Shown piece by piece: positions 1 to 7,037 of a stretch of 32,610 nt of DNA (the first letter of the stretch is position 1; each line of letters starts with the position of its first letter). Under the pieces are notes generated by a model, which saw only the letters and a list, made by a program, of their open reading frames with translations, did not search any database and had not been told where the DNA came from. The DNA is from Pseudomonadota bacterium (GTDB taxonomy: Bacteria; Pseudomonadota; Gammaproteobacteria; Ga0077536): contig JAPOKK010000012.1 of assembly GCA_029977665.1 (NCBI GenBank), positions 1 through 32,610 of the forward strand. Direction: 5' to 3'. The position numbers and the translations under genes are program-made.

Positions 1-267
1 AAGCTGCAGGTCCTCAACGGCCCCATCGCCGGTAAGGAACTCGAGCTGACCAAGGCGCTGATCACACTGGGCAAGCCCGGCACGCAGGTCGCGGTCATCT
101 CGCGGCGTCCCCAGGGCTACTTCCTCACCCACATCGAGGGTGACGGCGAGAACGACAACTACCCCGTCGTCAACGACAAGCCCATCGGTCCCCAGGCCTA
201 CGCGATTCAGAACGGCGACATCATCGAGCTCGCCGGAATCAAGATGGAGTTCAACCTCGTCAAGTGA
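1..267 (+). CDS. FHA-domain protein, 5' end cut off by the window
   Basis: The reading frame is open from base 1 to a TGA at 265-267 and gives 88 residues. The pattern is that of a forkhead-associated (FHA) beta-sandwich: an opening LQVLNGPIAGKELEL strand, a GK where most FHA domains have the phosphothreonine-contacting GR, an ISRR segment, and a closing NGDIIELAGIKMEFNL strand. FHA domains bind phosphothreonine peptides and often pair with Ser/Thr kinases or phosphatases. Because almost a complete FHA domain is visible, only a few N-terminal codons may be missing, so this could be a stand-alone small FHA protein. The GK and the imperfect SRxxH segment suggest a divergent, perhaps non-phosphopeptide-binding, copy. 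It converges on the cyclase gene that ends at 387. Confidence 0.7.
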   Translation, partial: KLQVLNGPIAGKELELTKALITLGKPGTQVAVISRRPQGYFLTHIEGDGENDNYPVVNDKPIGPQAYAIQNGDIIELAGIKMEFNLVK

Positions 268-274
268 CGCCCCG

Positions 275-303
275 TCCCGCCCGGCCGCTGTGGCCGCGCG
301 GGA
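275..303 (+). terminator. GC-rich hairpin after the FHA gene
   Basis: Arms TCCCGC-C-CGGCC (275-286) and GGCCG-C-GCGGGA (292-303) pair over 11 of 12 positions with one C:C mismatch around the loop GCTGT. It starts eight bases after the FHA stop codon. There is no following T tract, so it may be a weak or factor-assisted terminator between two convergent genes. Nothing else was recognised in 268-386. Confidence 0.45.
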
Positions 304-386
304 GCAGCCGGGCATCACGCCCGCGTCACCCCGTTTCCTCGCCCACCGCCTGCGCAGGCCCGCGCGCTAACTCGCGCCTTGCGTCG

Positions 387-2624
387 TCACTTCGTCTTGT
401 GTTCGAACACACCGTCCCAGTCGGGCGCGGGCGGCATCGCCCGGAAATGCTGGATGCGGTCGATGTAGACGCGGTACAGGTCGGGTGAGCGCGACGTCTT
501 CATCAAATTGACCAGATTGAGTTCGGCCATGTCCCACTGCTGCGTGCGGTACAGCCTTATCGCCTCGTGGTACAGCTTGAGTTCCTTCTTCCACGCTGCA
601 TCGAGTTCCTCGCGCAGGCACAAAGGCTCGTAGATGGCGACCGGCTTCGCCTTGCCCTTGACGCGCACCCGGTCGAGTTCACGATAGGCGTATTCCGGCA
701 CCGCGGCGGTCGTCGTCTCACTGCAGATGATGCCGACGCCATAGTTCTTGGTCAGTCCCTCGAGACGCGAACCGAGATTGACCGAGTCGCCCATCACCGT
801 GTAGGCCATGCGGAACTCCGAGCCCATGTTGCCGACCGACATAGTACCGGTGTTGATACCGACGCCAATACGCACCTCGGGCCAGCCGCGCCGGGCGAAC
901 TCGACATTGACCTGCTCCAGCCGCTCGATCATCTGCATGCCGGCTTCGAGCGCATGACGGGCATGGTCCGGATCCGGCAACGGCGCGCCCCAGAAGGCCA
1001 TGATGGCGTCGCCCATGTACTTGTCGATGGTGCCGCGGCGCGTATGGATGATTTCGGTCATCGGCGTCAGGAACTGGTTCATCAGCTCGGCCAGGTCCTT
1101 CGGTGGCAGCCCTTCTGAGATCGTGGTGAACCCGCGTACGTCGGAGAAGAGCACGGTCAGCTCGCGGTTCTCCGCTTCGAGCGAATAGGCGGTCGGCGCG
1201 CGCGCCATCTCGTCGACGAGTTCGGGCGGGACGTACTGGCCGAACAGGCCGGTGAGCTGCCGCTTGCCGCGCGTCTCGACGAAATAGCCGTAGGACATGT
1301 GCAGCAGGAACATCGTCAGTACCATCATCACGCCCGAGGCGACCGGCAGCACGACACCGTTGGTCCACACGAGATGATTGAAGCCGATGTAGGCCACGAT
1401 GCCGCCGATGGTGAATACGGTCGTCACCAGCGGACTCAGCAATGCCCCGGCCACGATCATGCCGATGCCGACGACGAGCAGCAGGATGACCTCGGCACCG
1501 AGGGTGTACTCCGGGAACTGCAGTACGTTGTCGTTCAGAATGCCGGCGATCAGGTTGGCATGCACTTCGACCCCGGGGTAGGCCTCTTCCATCGGCGTCG
1601 CGCGCAGGTCGAGCAGGCCCGGCGCACTGGTGCCGACGAGCACGATCTTGCCCTGCAGAACCCCCTTGTCGGCGGTACCGTGGAGTACCTGCGTCGCCGG
1701 CACGTAGTGGAAGCTCCCCTGGCGGCCGCGAAACGGTACCAGCGTCTTGACGTGACGATCGACGGGGATGCGCGCCTGGCCCACGGTCAGCCACTCGAGG
1801 CCGGGATAGCCGCGGGTGTCGAACAGGGGCTTTTCGAAATGCGGCAGGACTTCGGCACCGCCGAGCGCGTGGCGCACGACCTCGAGCGACAGCGACGAGT
1901 AGTAATTGTCCTCGAAGCGCACGAGCATTGGCACGCGACGCACCACGCCGTCGGGGTCGGGCTGCTGGGAGAAATGGCCGGCGCCGATGGCCTGGGTCGT
2001 CAGGCGCGGCAGGTTGCCACCGTAGCCGGAGGCCTCCAGGAACTGCACCTTCTTGCCCTGGAAGACCGACTTGACCAGGGTCGGGTCGGGCAGGGCCCCG
2101 GAACGCGGCGTATCGAAGCCCTCGCCCGAATCGATGTTGAAGTAATAGCCGAGCACGACCGGATAGCGGCCGATGGTTTCGCTGAAAATGGCATCGTAGT
2201 CAAGGGTCGGACGGACCTCGGCCAGGCTGTCGAGGTACGCCTGATCGCCCTTGAGTTTCTCCGCCGCGAGTCCTTCGAGCACCTTCAGACCGGAACTCTC
2301 GTCGGGCTCGGCGAACACGATGTCGAAACCGAGCAGGCGGATGTCGTAATCCTCGAACAACGTCTCGACCAGCCGCGCCAGCTTGTTGCGCGGCCACGGC
2401 CAGCGCCCCTCTGCGCGCAGGCTGACCTCGTCGATGTCGACGATGACGACCGAATCGTCGAGCGTGCGCGGCATGGTCAGCTTGAGATGCGTGTCGTAGG
2501 CAAGGTTCTCCATCTGGTCGACGAAGCGCAGCCGCCACACGCCTGTCGCGTGGCACAGGAACACGGCCAGCACCAGCGTGCCGAGGGCGAGCCGGATCCA
2601 GTTCTCCTTCAGTTTATCGATCAC
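387..2624 (-). CDS. CHASE2-domain class III adenylate/guanylate cyclase
   Basis: A 745-residue membrane-bound cyclase that makes a cyclic nucleotide in response to an extracytoplasmic signal. One membrane segment (about 11-32) precedes a CHASE2 sensor domain (about 35-350); further hydrophobic segments follow (about 375-450), then a cytoplasmic class III catalytic domain (about 485-640). Catalytic residues are present: metal-binding Asp495 (FSDVRGFT) and Asp539 (DKYMGDAIMAF), and transition-state Asn616 and Arg620 (VNLGSRLE). Substrate-selecting Lys535 and Thr609 (AYTVMGD) fit ATP and the class IIIb pattern, so adenylate cyclase is the better guess. The start is GTG with a GGGGAG ribosome-binding sequence about ten bases upstream. 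It is the last gene of the minus-strand block, 213 bases beyond the PqiC-like gene, so it may have its own promoter. Confidence 0.93.
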   Translation of the reverse strand: MIDKLKENWIRLALGTLVLAVFLCHATGVWRLRFVDQMENLAYDTHLKLTMPRTLDDSVVIVDIDEVSLRAEGRWPWPRNKLARLVETLFEDYDIRLLGFDIVFAEPDESSGLKVLEGLAAEKLKGDQAYLDSLAEVRPTLDYDAIFSETIGRYPVVLGYYFNIDSGEGFDTPRSGALPDPTLVKSVFQGKKVQFLEASGYGGNLPRLTTQAIGAGHFSQQPDPDGVVRRVPMLVRFEDNYYSSLSLEVVRHALGGAEVLPHFEKPLFDTRGYPGLEWLTVGQARIPVDRHVKTLVPFRGRQGSFHYVPATQVLHGTADKGVLQGKIVLVGTSAPGLLDLRATPMEEAYPGVEVHANLIAGILNDNVLQFPEYTLGAEVILLLVVGIGMIVAGALLSPLVTTVFTIGGIVAYIGFNHLVWTNGVVLPVASGVMMVLTMFLLHMSYGYFVETRGKRQLTGLFGQYVPPELVDEMARAPTAYSLEAENRELTVLFSDVRGFTTISEGLPPKDLAELMNQFLTPMTEIIHTRRGTIDKYMGDAIMAFWGAPLPDPDHARHALEAGMQMIERLEQVNVEFARRGWPEVRIGVGINTGTMSVGNMGSEFRMAYTVMGDSVNLGSRLEGLTKNYGVGIICSETTTAAVPEYAYRELDRVRVKGKAKPVAIYEPLCLREELDAAWKKELKLYHEAIRLYRTQQWDMAELNLVNLMKTSRSPDLYRVYIDRIQHFRAMPPAPDWDGVFEHKTK

Positions 2625-2837
2625 GACCGTCGCGCTCCCCGATTCTCAACCCGTTACGCAAACACCGCTTCTGGCGCGCCGCGCTTCGTCGCGCCGCCAA
2701 CCGACACGGGCGTTCATGCGCATAATCGCACTTCCTCGCTTCGCATGCCCCGCATACCGTTCCCACTCGCTGCGCCAACCGAACGACCCTGCGTGGCCAC
2801 CGTCGCGCCGGGCCCGCGCAAGGCCGGACGCATGGCT
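2625..2837. other. Intergenic region between cyclase and lipoprotein genes
   Basis: These 213 bases hold no convincing gene. On the minus strand a GATTAT sequence (around 2719-2724) could be a poor -10 element for the cyclase, but no good -35 was found. No clear terminator for the transporter operon was seen. Confidence 0.4.
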
Positions 2838-3443
2838 TCACGGCCCGAGCAGGGGTTTCAGTTCCTCCGCCAGAGCCTCGAAGATCTCGCGCGTTGCCCG
2901 GCTCGTCGCATCGACGTAGTCGGCGAGGTCGTCGCTGGCCAAGGACGCTTCGCGTTCATAGCTGCGCGTCAGTACCGGTACCGCCCCGCGCGCCCGGTAG
3001 ACATCGAACTGCAGACCGACCACGGCTGCACCGGCACCGTCACCATGATCGACCCGCTCGAAGCGCTCGATCCGGCCGCGCACCACGAGCCCTTCATCGG
3101 CACCCGGTTCGGTCAACACGCGGGCTGGCAGCGTCCCGCGCAGTGTCGCTGCGAGTCCCTGCTGCAACATCACGCGCGGACTGTCGATCCAGTAATGGTA
3201 GCCGTACTGCTCCAGCGAGGTGCCGTCGGCGTGAGCGTAGACGAGTGCACGCTGCCCGTGCAGTCCACTGGCGCCGAACGGCGCGACGAACACCCAGGGC
3301 GCATCGACGGCCGGCGTCGCCGCTGCCCCGACCGCCGCAGGCACGAGACGGTGGAACTGGTCGCGCGGCGGGGCCGAGAGCGTGCCGCAGCCGGCCACGG
3401 TCATGACGATGAGCGCCAGCGCGAGCGTGCGTGTCTCCGTCAT
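2838..3443 (-). CDS. PqiC-like / ABC-transport auxiliary outer-membrane lipoprotein
   Basis: A 201-residue lipoprotein. The N-terminus has a short charged stretch, a hydrophobic run and a lipobox VAGC, with the predicted lipidated Cys at residue 19. After it comes the pattern of the ABC-type transport auxiliary lipoprotein family (PqiC-related): a YxL/HRL-like opening, alternating beta strands, a VxRGRIERFE segment and a helical end (ATREIFEALAEELKPLL). In PqiABC such a lipoprotein sits in the outer membrane and meets the tip of the MCE protein. Here it lies 13 bases after the MlaD-like gene, on the same strand, and is probably the outer-membrane end of that transporter. Family assignment rests on pattern and context rather than a strong motif. 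Confidence 0.82.
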   Translation of the reverse strand: MTETRTLALALIVMTVAGCGTLSAPPRDQFHRLVPAAVGAAATPAVDAPWVFVAPFGASGLHGQRALVYAHADGTSLEQYGYHYWIDSPRVMLQQGLAATLRGTLPARVLTEPGADEGLVVRGRIERFERVDHGDGAGAAVVGLQFDVYRARGAVPVLTRSYEREASLASDDLADYVDATSRATREIFEALAEELKPLLGP

Positions 3444-3456
3444 GATCTGAACGGGC

Positions 3457-4467
3457 TCACGGCGTGCCGGGCTCCGCAGATGCCGACTGCCGGATCAGGC
3501 GCGCCGGGTTTTCTCGCACACTGCGTGCGAACTCGTTCATGTTCCTGGCGCTGCCTTCGATGTCGTACATGATGGTACCCAGGTGCTGGTTGATGGTACG
3601 CAAGGCCCGCTCCAGCTCCGTCATCGAGTCATCGGCTGATTCCACCGTGTTCTTTATCGCAGCGTGATTGTCGCTGACCACGCTGCCCAGCGAGGTGAGC
3701 ACGCCGTTCATCTCGACGCGGGTGTCCTCAATGCGTCCTATCAGGCCATTGAGATTCAGCGCGACCTCGTCCATATGCACGAGAAAATCGCGCACGCGCG
3801 TCTGGTTGCCGTCAGCCACCATGGCCTGGATACCACGTGCGCTCTCGTCGAGATGCCGTAGCAAGCTGCGTGTCTCGACCAGTACGTCCTGCTCGAGACG
3901 CTCATGCACCATCTTCACGAACGGCGTGAGGTCGTCGCGGCGAAAACTCAGGAACTCGTCGGACAGCGTCGTGATGGTCCGGTTGAGGTTGTCGAGAACT
4001 GGTAACAGGCCGTCCTCGGAGAGCACGCGAAAATCGTTCGCTGCCCGGTTCAATACCGCGACGAGATCGGCCTTGCCTGCGCCCTCGATGGTCGCGCCCG
4101 GCTCCAGCATGCGCGTCGCCTCGCCTTCGACAATCTCGATCGTCACCGCCGAGATGAGGCCGGACGCAGCCACCCGTGCGATGCTATCCGCCGGGATCTG
4201 CCAGCCCTCGGTGATGCTGAGTTCGACGCGGTAACGCATCCCATCCGGGCTTGCCTGCGGCTCGATGTGCTCGATCTGACCGACCTGGTAACCCTCGTAG
4301 TAGACGCCGGTGCCGAATTTCAGGCCCGCAACGTTCTCGTAATCGACGTAGTAGGTGTCGGTCGGGCCGCTGCGACCGGTGATGGTGAGCAAGAGCACGA
4401 CGAAGGCCAGCGCCATCGCCACGACGAAAGCCCCCACCATCACGTAGTTGACCGTATCGCGTTTCAT
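3457..4467 (-). CDS. MlaD-family MCE protein with long helical C-terminus
   Basis: A 336-residue inner-membrane-anchored, periplasmic substrate-binding subunit of an MCE lipid transporter. One transmembrane helix (about 8-29) is followed by a single MCE domain (about 37-115, with YENVAGLKFGTGVYYEGYQV and ASGLISAVTIEI segments). Residues from about 130 to the end look almost entirely helical, rich in Asn, Asp, Glu and Arg, like the needle-forming helices of PqiB-type and Mce1-type proteins. E. coli MlaD is only about 183 residues, so this is a long form. The gene lies 25 bases behind the ATPase gene and 13 ahead of the lipoprotein gene. Role by homology: it conducts phospholipid or another hydrophobic molecule between the membranes. 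Confidence 0.92.
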   Translation of the reverse strand: MKRDTVNYVMVGAFVVAMALAFVVLLLTITGRSGPTDTYYVDYENVAGLKFGTGVYYEGYQVGQIEHIEPQASPDGMRYRVELSITEGWQIPADSIARVAASGLISAVTIEIVEGEATRMLEPGATIEGAGKADLVAVLNRAANDFRVLSEDGLLPVLDNLNRTITTLSDEFLSFRRDDLTPFVKMVHERLEQDVLVETRSLLRHLDESARGIQAMVADGNQTRVRDFLVHMDEVALNLNGLIGRIEDTRVEMNGVLTSLGSVVSDNHAAIKNTVESADDSMTELERALRTINQHLGTIMYDIEGSARNMNEFARSVRENPARLIRQSASAEPGTP

Positions 4468-4492
4468 ACTCGGAGCGGCCCTGCGGCGCGCA

Positions 4493-5284
4493 TCATCCCC
4501 CGGTGAGCCGACGCAGGTAGTCGTCGGGATCGATCTCTTCTTCTCGCGGACGCCGATTGAGCAGATCCTGCACGCGTTGAATGCTGGAACTGCGGACTTC
4601 TTCGACGCTGCCGGTCAACAGGATTCTGCCATGATCGAGCACGGTGATGCGATCGGCGATCTTGAAAGCGCTGTCGAGCTCGTGGGTCACCACGACGATG
4701 GTCATCTGCATGGTGTCGCGCAGCTTGATGATGAGCTCGTCCAGATCGGCCGCGACGACAGGGTCGAGTCCGGCTGACGGTTCGTCGAAGAACAGCAGCT
4801 TGGGGTCCATGACGATGGCACGTGCCAGCGCGGCGCGCTTGATCATGCCGCCCGACAACTGCGCCGGCTTGAGTTCACCGAAACCGCCGAGATTGACCAC
4901 TTCGAGCTTCATGCGCGCGATGATCTGCATGGTCTGTTCGTCGAGCGCGGTGTGCTCGCGCAGCGGCAGCATCACGTTCTCCGCGACGGTCATCGAGCTC
5001 AGCAGAGCGCCGCCCTGGAAAGACACGCCCATGTTGCGCCGTAGCGCCTGGAGTTCGGCCGCGGAGCTCTCGGTGATGTCCATGCCGAGCAGCCTGATGG
5101 ATCCCGAGGTAGGGCGCTGCAGCCCGAGCAGGTGGCGCAGCAGCGTGCTCTTGCCCGAGCCGCTGCCGCCCATGATGACCATGATCTCTCCGGACTCCAC
5201 GCGCAGGTCGACTCGATCGAGGATGCGTCGGCTGCCGTAATGCGTGACGAGTTCGTCGACCTCGATCGCGGCGCCGGTACTCAT
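4493..5284 (-). CDS. MlaF-like ABC transporter ATP-binding protein
   Basis: A 263-residue cytoplasmic ATPase that powers the MCE transporter. Walker A is GGSGSGKST, the ABC signature is LSGGMIKRAALARA (the GGM form is typical of MlaF), Walker B with catalytic Glu is LLFFDEPSAGLDP, and the switch His is in VVVTHEL. The length matches MlaF (about 270). Its ATG overlaps the TGA of the permease gene in an ATGA, so the two are translationally coupled. The C-terminal extension after about residue 230 (IQRVQDLLNRRPREEEIDPDDYLRRL) could correspond to the MlaF tail that swaps onto a neighbouring subunit in E. coli; that is inference. Confidence 0.95.
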   Translation of the reverse strand: MSTGAAIEVDELVTHYGSRRILDRVDLRVESGEIMVIMGGSGSGKSTLLRHLLGLQRPTSGSIRLLGMDITESSAAELQALRRNMGVSFQGGALLSSMTVAENVMLPLREHTALDEQTMQIIARMKLEVVNLGGFGELKPAQLSGGMIKRAALARAIVMDPKLLFFDEPSAGLDPVVAADLDELIIKLRDTMQMTIVVVTHELDSAFKIADRITVLDHGRILLTGSVEEVRSSSIQRVQDLLNRRPREEEIDPDDYLRRLTGG

Positions 5285-6093
5285 CGGTTGAGGAAATAGG
5301 TGAAAGCCATGTCGGCGAGCACGATGTAGGAAATCGCGAGCACTACAGCGCGCGTGGTCGATTTGCCGACGCCCTCGGCGCCACCGCTGACGGCAAAACC
5401 GTTGGTGACCCCGACCAGGGCGATGATGACGCCGAAGACGACGCTCTTGGCGAGCCCCTGGAGGACGTCGTCGGTGGTCATGAAACCGGTCGACTGGTCC
5501 CAGTAGGCGGCGTAGCTGAGGCCGAGCTCGATGTTGCAGAACGCGGCCCCGCCGAGCAGCGCGGCGAAATCGGAGAACAAGGTGACCAGCGGCACCATCA
5601 CGAGCATTGCGATCAGCACCGGCGAGACCAGGTAACGTACCGGGTTGATGCCCATCACGCGCAGCGCGTCGATTTCCTGGTTGACCACCATGGTGCCTAT
5701 GCGCGCTGCCAGCGCGGAACCCGAGCGTCCGGCAATCAGGATGCCGGTGATGAGTGGCCCGAACTCGCGCGTCACCGACAGCGCGATACCGAGCACGACC
5801 TGGGTCTCGGCGCCGAACTGCTTGAGTGTGTGGATGCCCTGAATGGCCAGCATCACACCGATCGCGAACGACAGCACGAAGACGATGGGCAGCCCGTTGA
5901 TTCCGATCTCGACCATCTGCTGCACGGCGGCCGAAAGGCGCACCGGCTGGCGCCGCGACGGACCCAGCAGGATCCAGAAGAAGCTCTCTACAATCAGCGC
6001 GAGGTAGTAACCGAACTCCTCGAGAAGTTCGACGAAAGCCCTGCCGGCGCGCGCGAGCGAGAGCGCGAGCGCCGCCTGGCGCGTTTCAGCCAT
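5281..6093 (-). CDS. MlaE-family ABC transporter permease
   Basis: A 270-residue inner-membrane permease of the MlaE family, which forms the channel base under the MCE ring. Typical segments are visible: an N-terminal interfacial helix, GINGLPIVFVLSFAIGVMLAIQG, EFGPLITGILIAGRSGSALAARIGTM, an EIDALRVMGINPVRYLVSPVLIA loop (the coupling helix to the ATPase), and a C-terminal VGKSTTRAVVLAI segment. Length agrees with E. coli MlaE (260). Its start codon lies inside the preceding STAS gene (8-base overlap) and its stop overlaps the ATPase start, so STAS, permease and ATPase should be made in matched amounts. Confidence 0.95.
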   Translation of the reverse strand: MAETRQAALALSLARAGRAFVELLEEFGYYLALIVESFFWILLGPSRRQPVRLSAAVQQMVEIGINGLPIVFVLSFAIGVMLAIQGIHTLKQFGAETQVVLGIALSVTREFGPLITGILIAGRSGSALAARIGTMVVNQEIDALRVMGINPVRYLVSPVLIAMLVMVPLVTLFSDFAALLGGAAFCNIELGLSYAAYWDQSTGFMTTDDVLQGLAKSVVFGVIIALVGVTNGFAVSGGAEGVGKSTTRAVVLAISYIVLADMAFTYFLNR

Positions 6094-6418
6094 CCGCCTC
6101 GAGGCGAGCAGCGAGGTCTGCGTGGATCGGGAAGACCTTGTCGAGCCGTGCGAGTTCGAGAACGCTCAGCGCGGCTTCGCTGACGCCGATGAGGCCGAAG
6201 CGCAGACCGCCTTTCTTGGCCGTCTGGAAGCCTTCGACGAGGCTCGCCACGCCGGAACTGTCGATGTAGGTGACACCGCTCAGGTCGACCAGCGTGTGGT
6301 GACCCTGCTCGAGACTCGCCAGAATGGCCTTACGCGCATCCGGCGAACAGGACAGATCGACGTCGCCGGTGAGCAGAACGATGTCGTAGCCGTCCTGCGT
6401 CTTCACTTGGTAGGCCAT
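6086..6418 (-). CDS. STAS-domain protein, MlaB position / SpoIIAA-like antagonist
   Basis: A 110-residue single STAS domain. The phospho-acceptor loop is YIDSSGVASL (residues 51-60), with Ser54 or Ser55 equivalent to the serine that SpoIIAA-type antagonists carry. ATG at 6416-6418 is preferred over the adjacent upstream GTG. The gene overlaps the MlaE-family gene by 8 bases, exactly where MlaB sits in relation to its transporter in many bacteria, yet it is preceded by a HATPase kinase-like gene and a PP2C phosphatase gene. MlaB binds MlaF and stabilises the transporter; SpoIIAA-like proteins are switched by a kinase/phosphatase pair. The sequence alone fits both roles, and both at once is possible. 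Confidence 0.9.
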   Translation of the reverse strand: MAYQVKTQDGYDIVLLTGDVDLSCSPDARKAILASLEQGHHTLVDLSGVTYIDSSGVASLVEGFQTAKKGGLRFGLIGVSEAALSVLELARLDKVFPIHADLAARLEADG

Positions 6419-6526
6419 CACACAAACCCCGGAATAGTTTCGTTGTCGTTGTCAGCGGGCCGCGGCGCTCGGGTCACGGCCGCAACCGGGCGGCGACGCG
6501 GCGCGCGCACCGCGCGCGGGCAGCGC
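6419..6526. other. Spacer between STAS and HATPase genes with a GC hairpin
   Basis: The 108-base gap contains a 7-bp perfect inverted repeat GCGCGCG (6501-6507) and CGCGCGC (6511-6517) with loop CAC, eight or more bases beyond the HATPase stop codon on the minus strand. It could limit read-through into the STAS-transporter genes. No promoter was confidently found. Confidence 0.35.
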
Positions 6527-6973
6527 TCACGATTCCGCATGCTGGTCGTCGAGTCGCTTGATCATGCGCAGCACGTGGCCGCGTTCGTCCTGCAGGTGGG
6601 CATAGGCACACTCGTCCATCAACTCCTTGATGAAGAACGTGCCCAGTCCGCCCGGGCGCAGCTCGTCGAGGTCGCGCGGCTGAATCTGCTCGAAATCGAC
6701 TGCGGCCGCGAAGTCGGTGATAACAACCTCGATCTCGCCGCCATTATCGTTTATCTCCAACACGATTTCACCAGAACGATCACCCTTGTAGGCGTGCTCC
6801 ATGATGTTCATGCAGGCCTCGTTGACCGCGATGATGAGATCGGACACGAGCTTCTTCGTCAACGTTACCTGGCTGGCCGCCTGCTGCACCTGGTCGCGCA
6901 CCATCTTGAGGCGTTTGGGATCGGCCGCGAAGCGCAATTCCAGCAGGCGGTTGCTCATGGTCAACAAGGCCAT
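6527..6973 (-). CDS. HATPase_c anti-sigma-factor-type serine kinase (RsbW/SpoIIAB-like)
   Basis: A 148-residue GHKL-fold ATP-binding protein of the kind that phosphorylates STAS antagonists. The N box is NEACMNIMEHAY (residues 51-62) and the G2 box is GGLGTFFIKELMDE (108-121), both well kept. The G1 box, usually DxGxx(F/P), reads ITDFAAAVDFE (86-96): the Asp is kept but the Gly is Ala. ATP may still bind, as some family members vary here, but kinase activity is not certain. Two Met starts are possible (6973 and 6958), neither with a good ribosome-binding sequence. It lies between the PP2C gene (64 bases upstream) and the STAS gene. No sigma factor gene is nearby, so the partner is likely the STAS protein. 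Confidence 0.88.
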   Translation of the reverse strand: MALLTMSNRLLELRFAADPKRLKMVRDQVQQAASQVTLTKKLVSDLIIAVNEACMNIMEHAYKGDRSGEIVLEINDNGGEIEVVITDFAAAVDFEQIQPRDLDELRPGGLGTFFIKELMDECAYAHLQDERGHVLRMIKRLDDQHAES

Positions 6974-7037
6974 GGACTGCGCGGCCGCGCGCGCGGGTGG
7001 AGCCGCCGGCCTGTCACGACTGGGCGTGGGTGAGGCG

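Noticed and set aside
1299-3572. 757-codon open frame antisense to the cyclase and lipoprotein genes
   Set aside because: Shadow frame; the minus-strand products carry complete family motifs.
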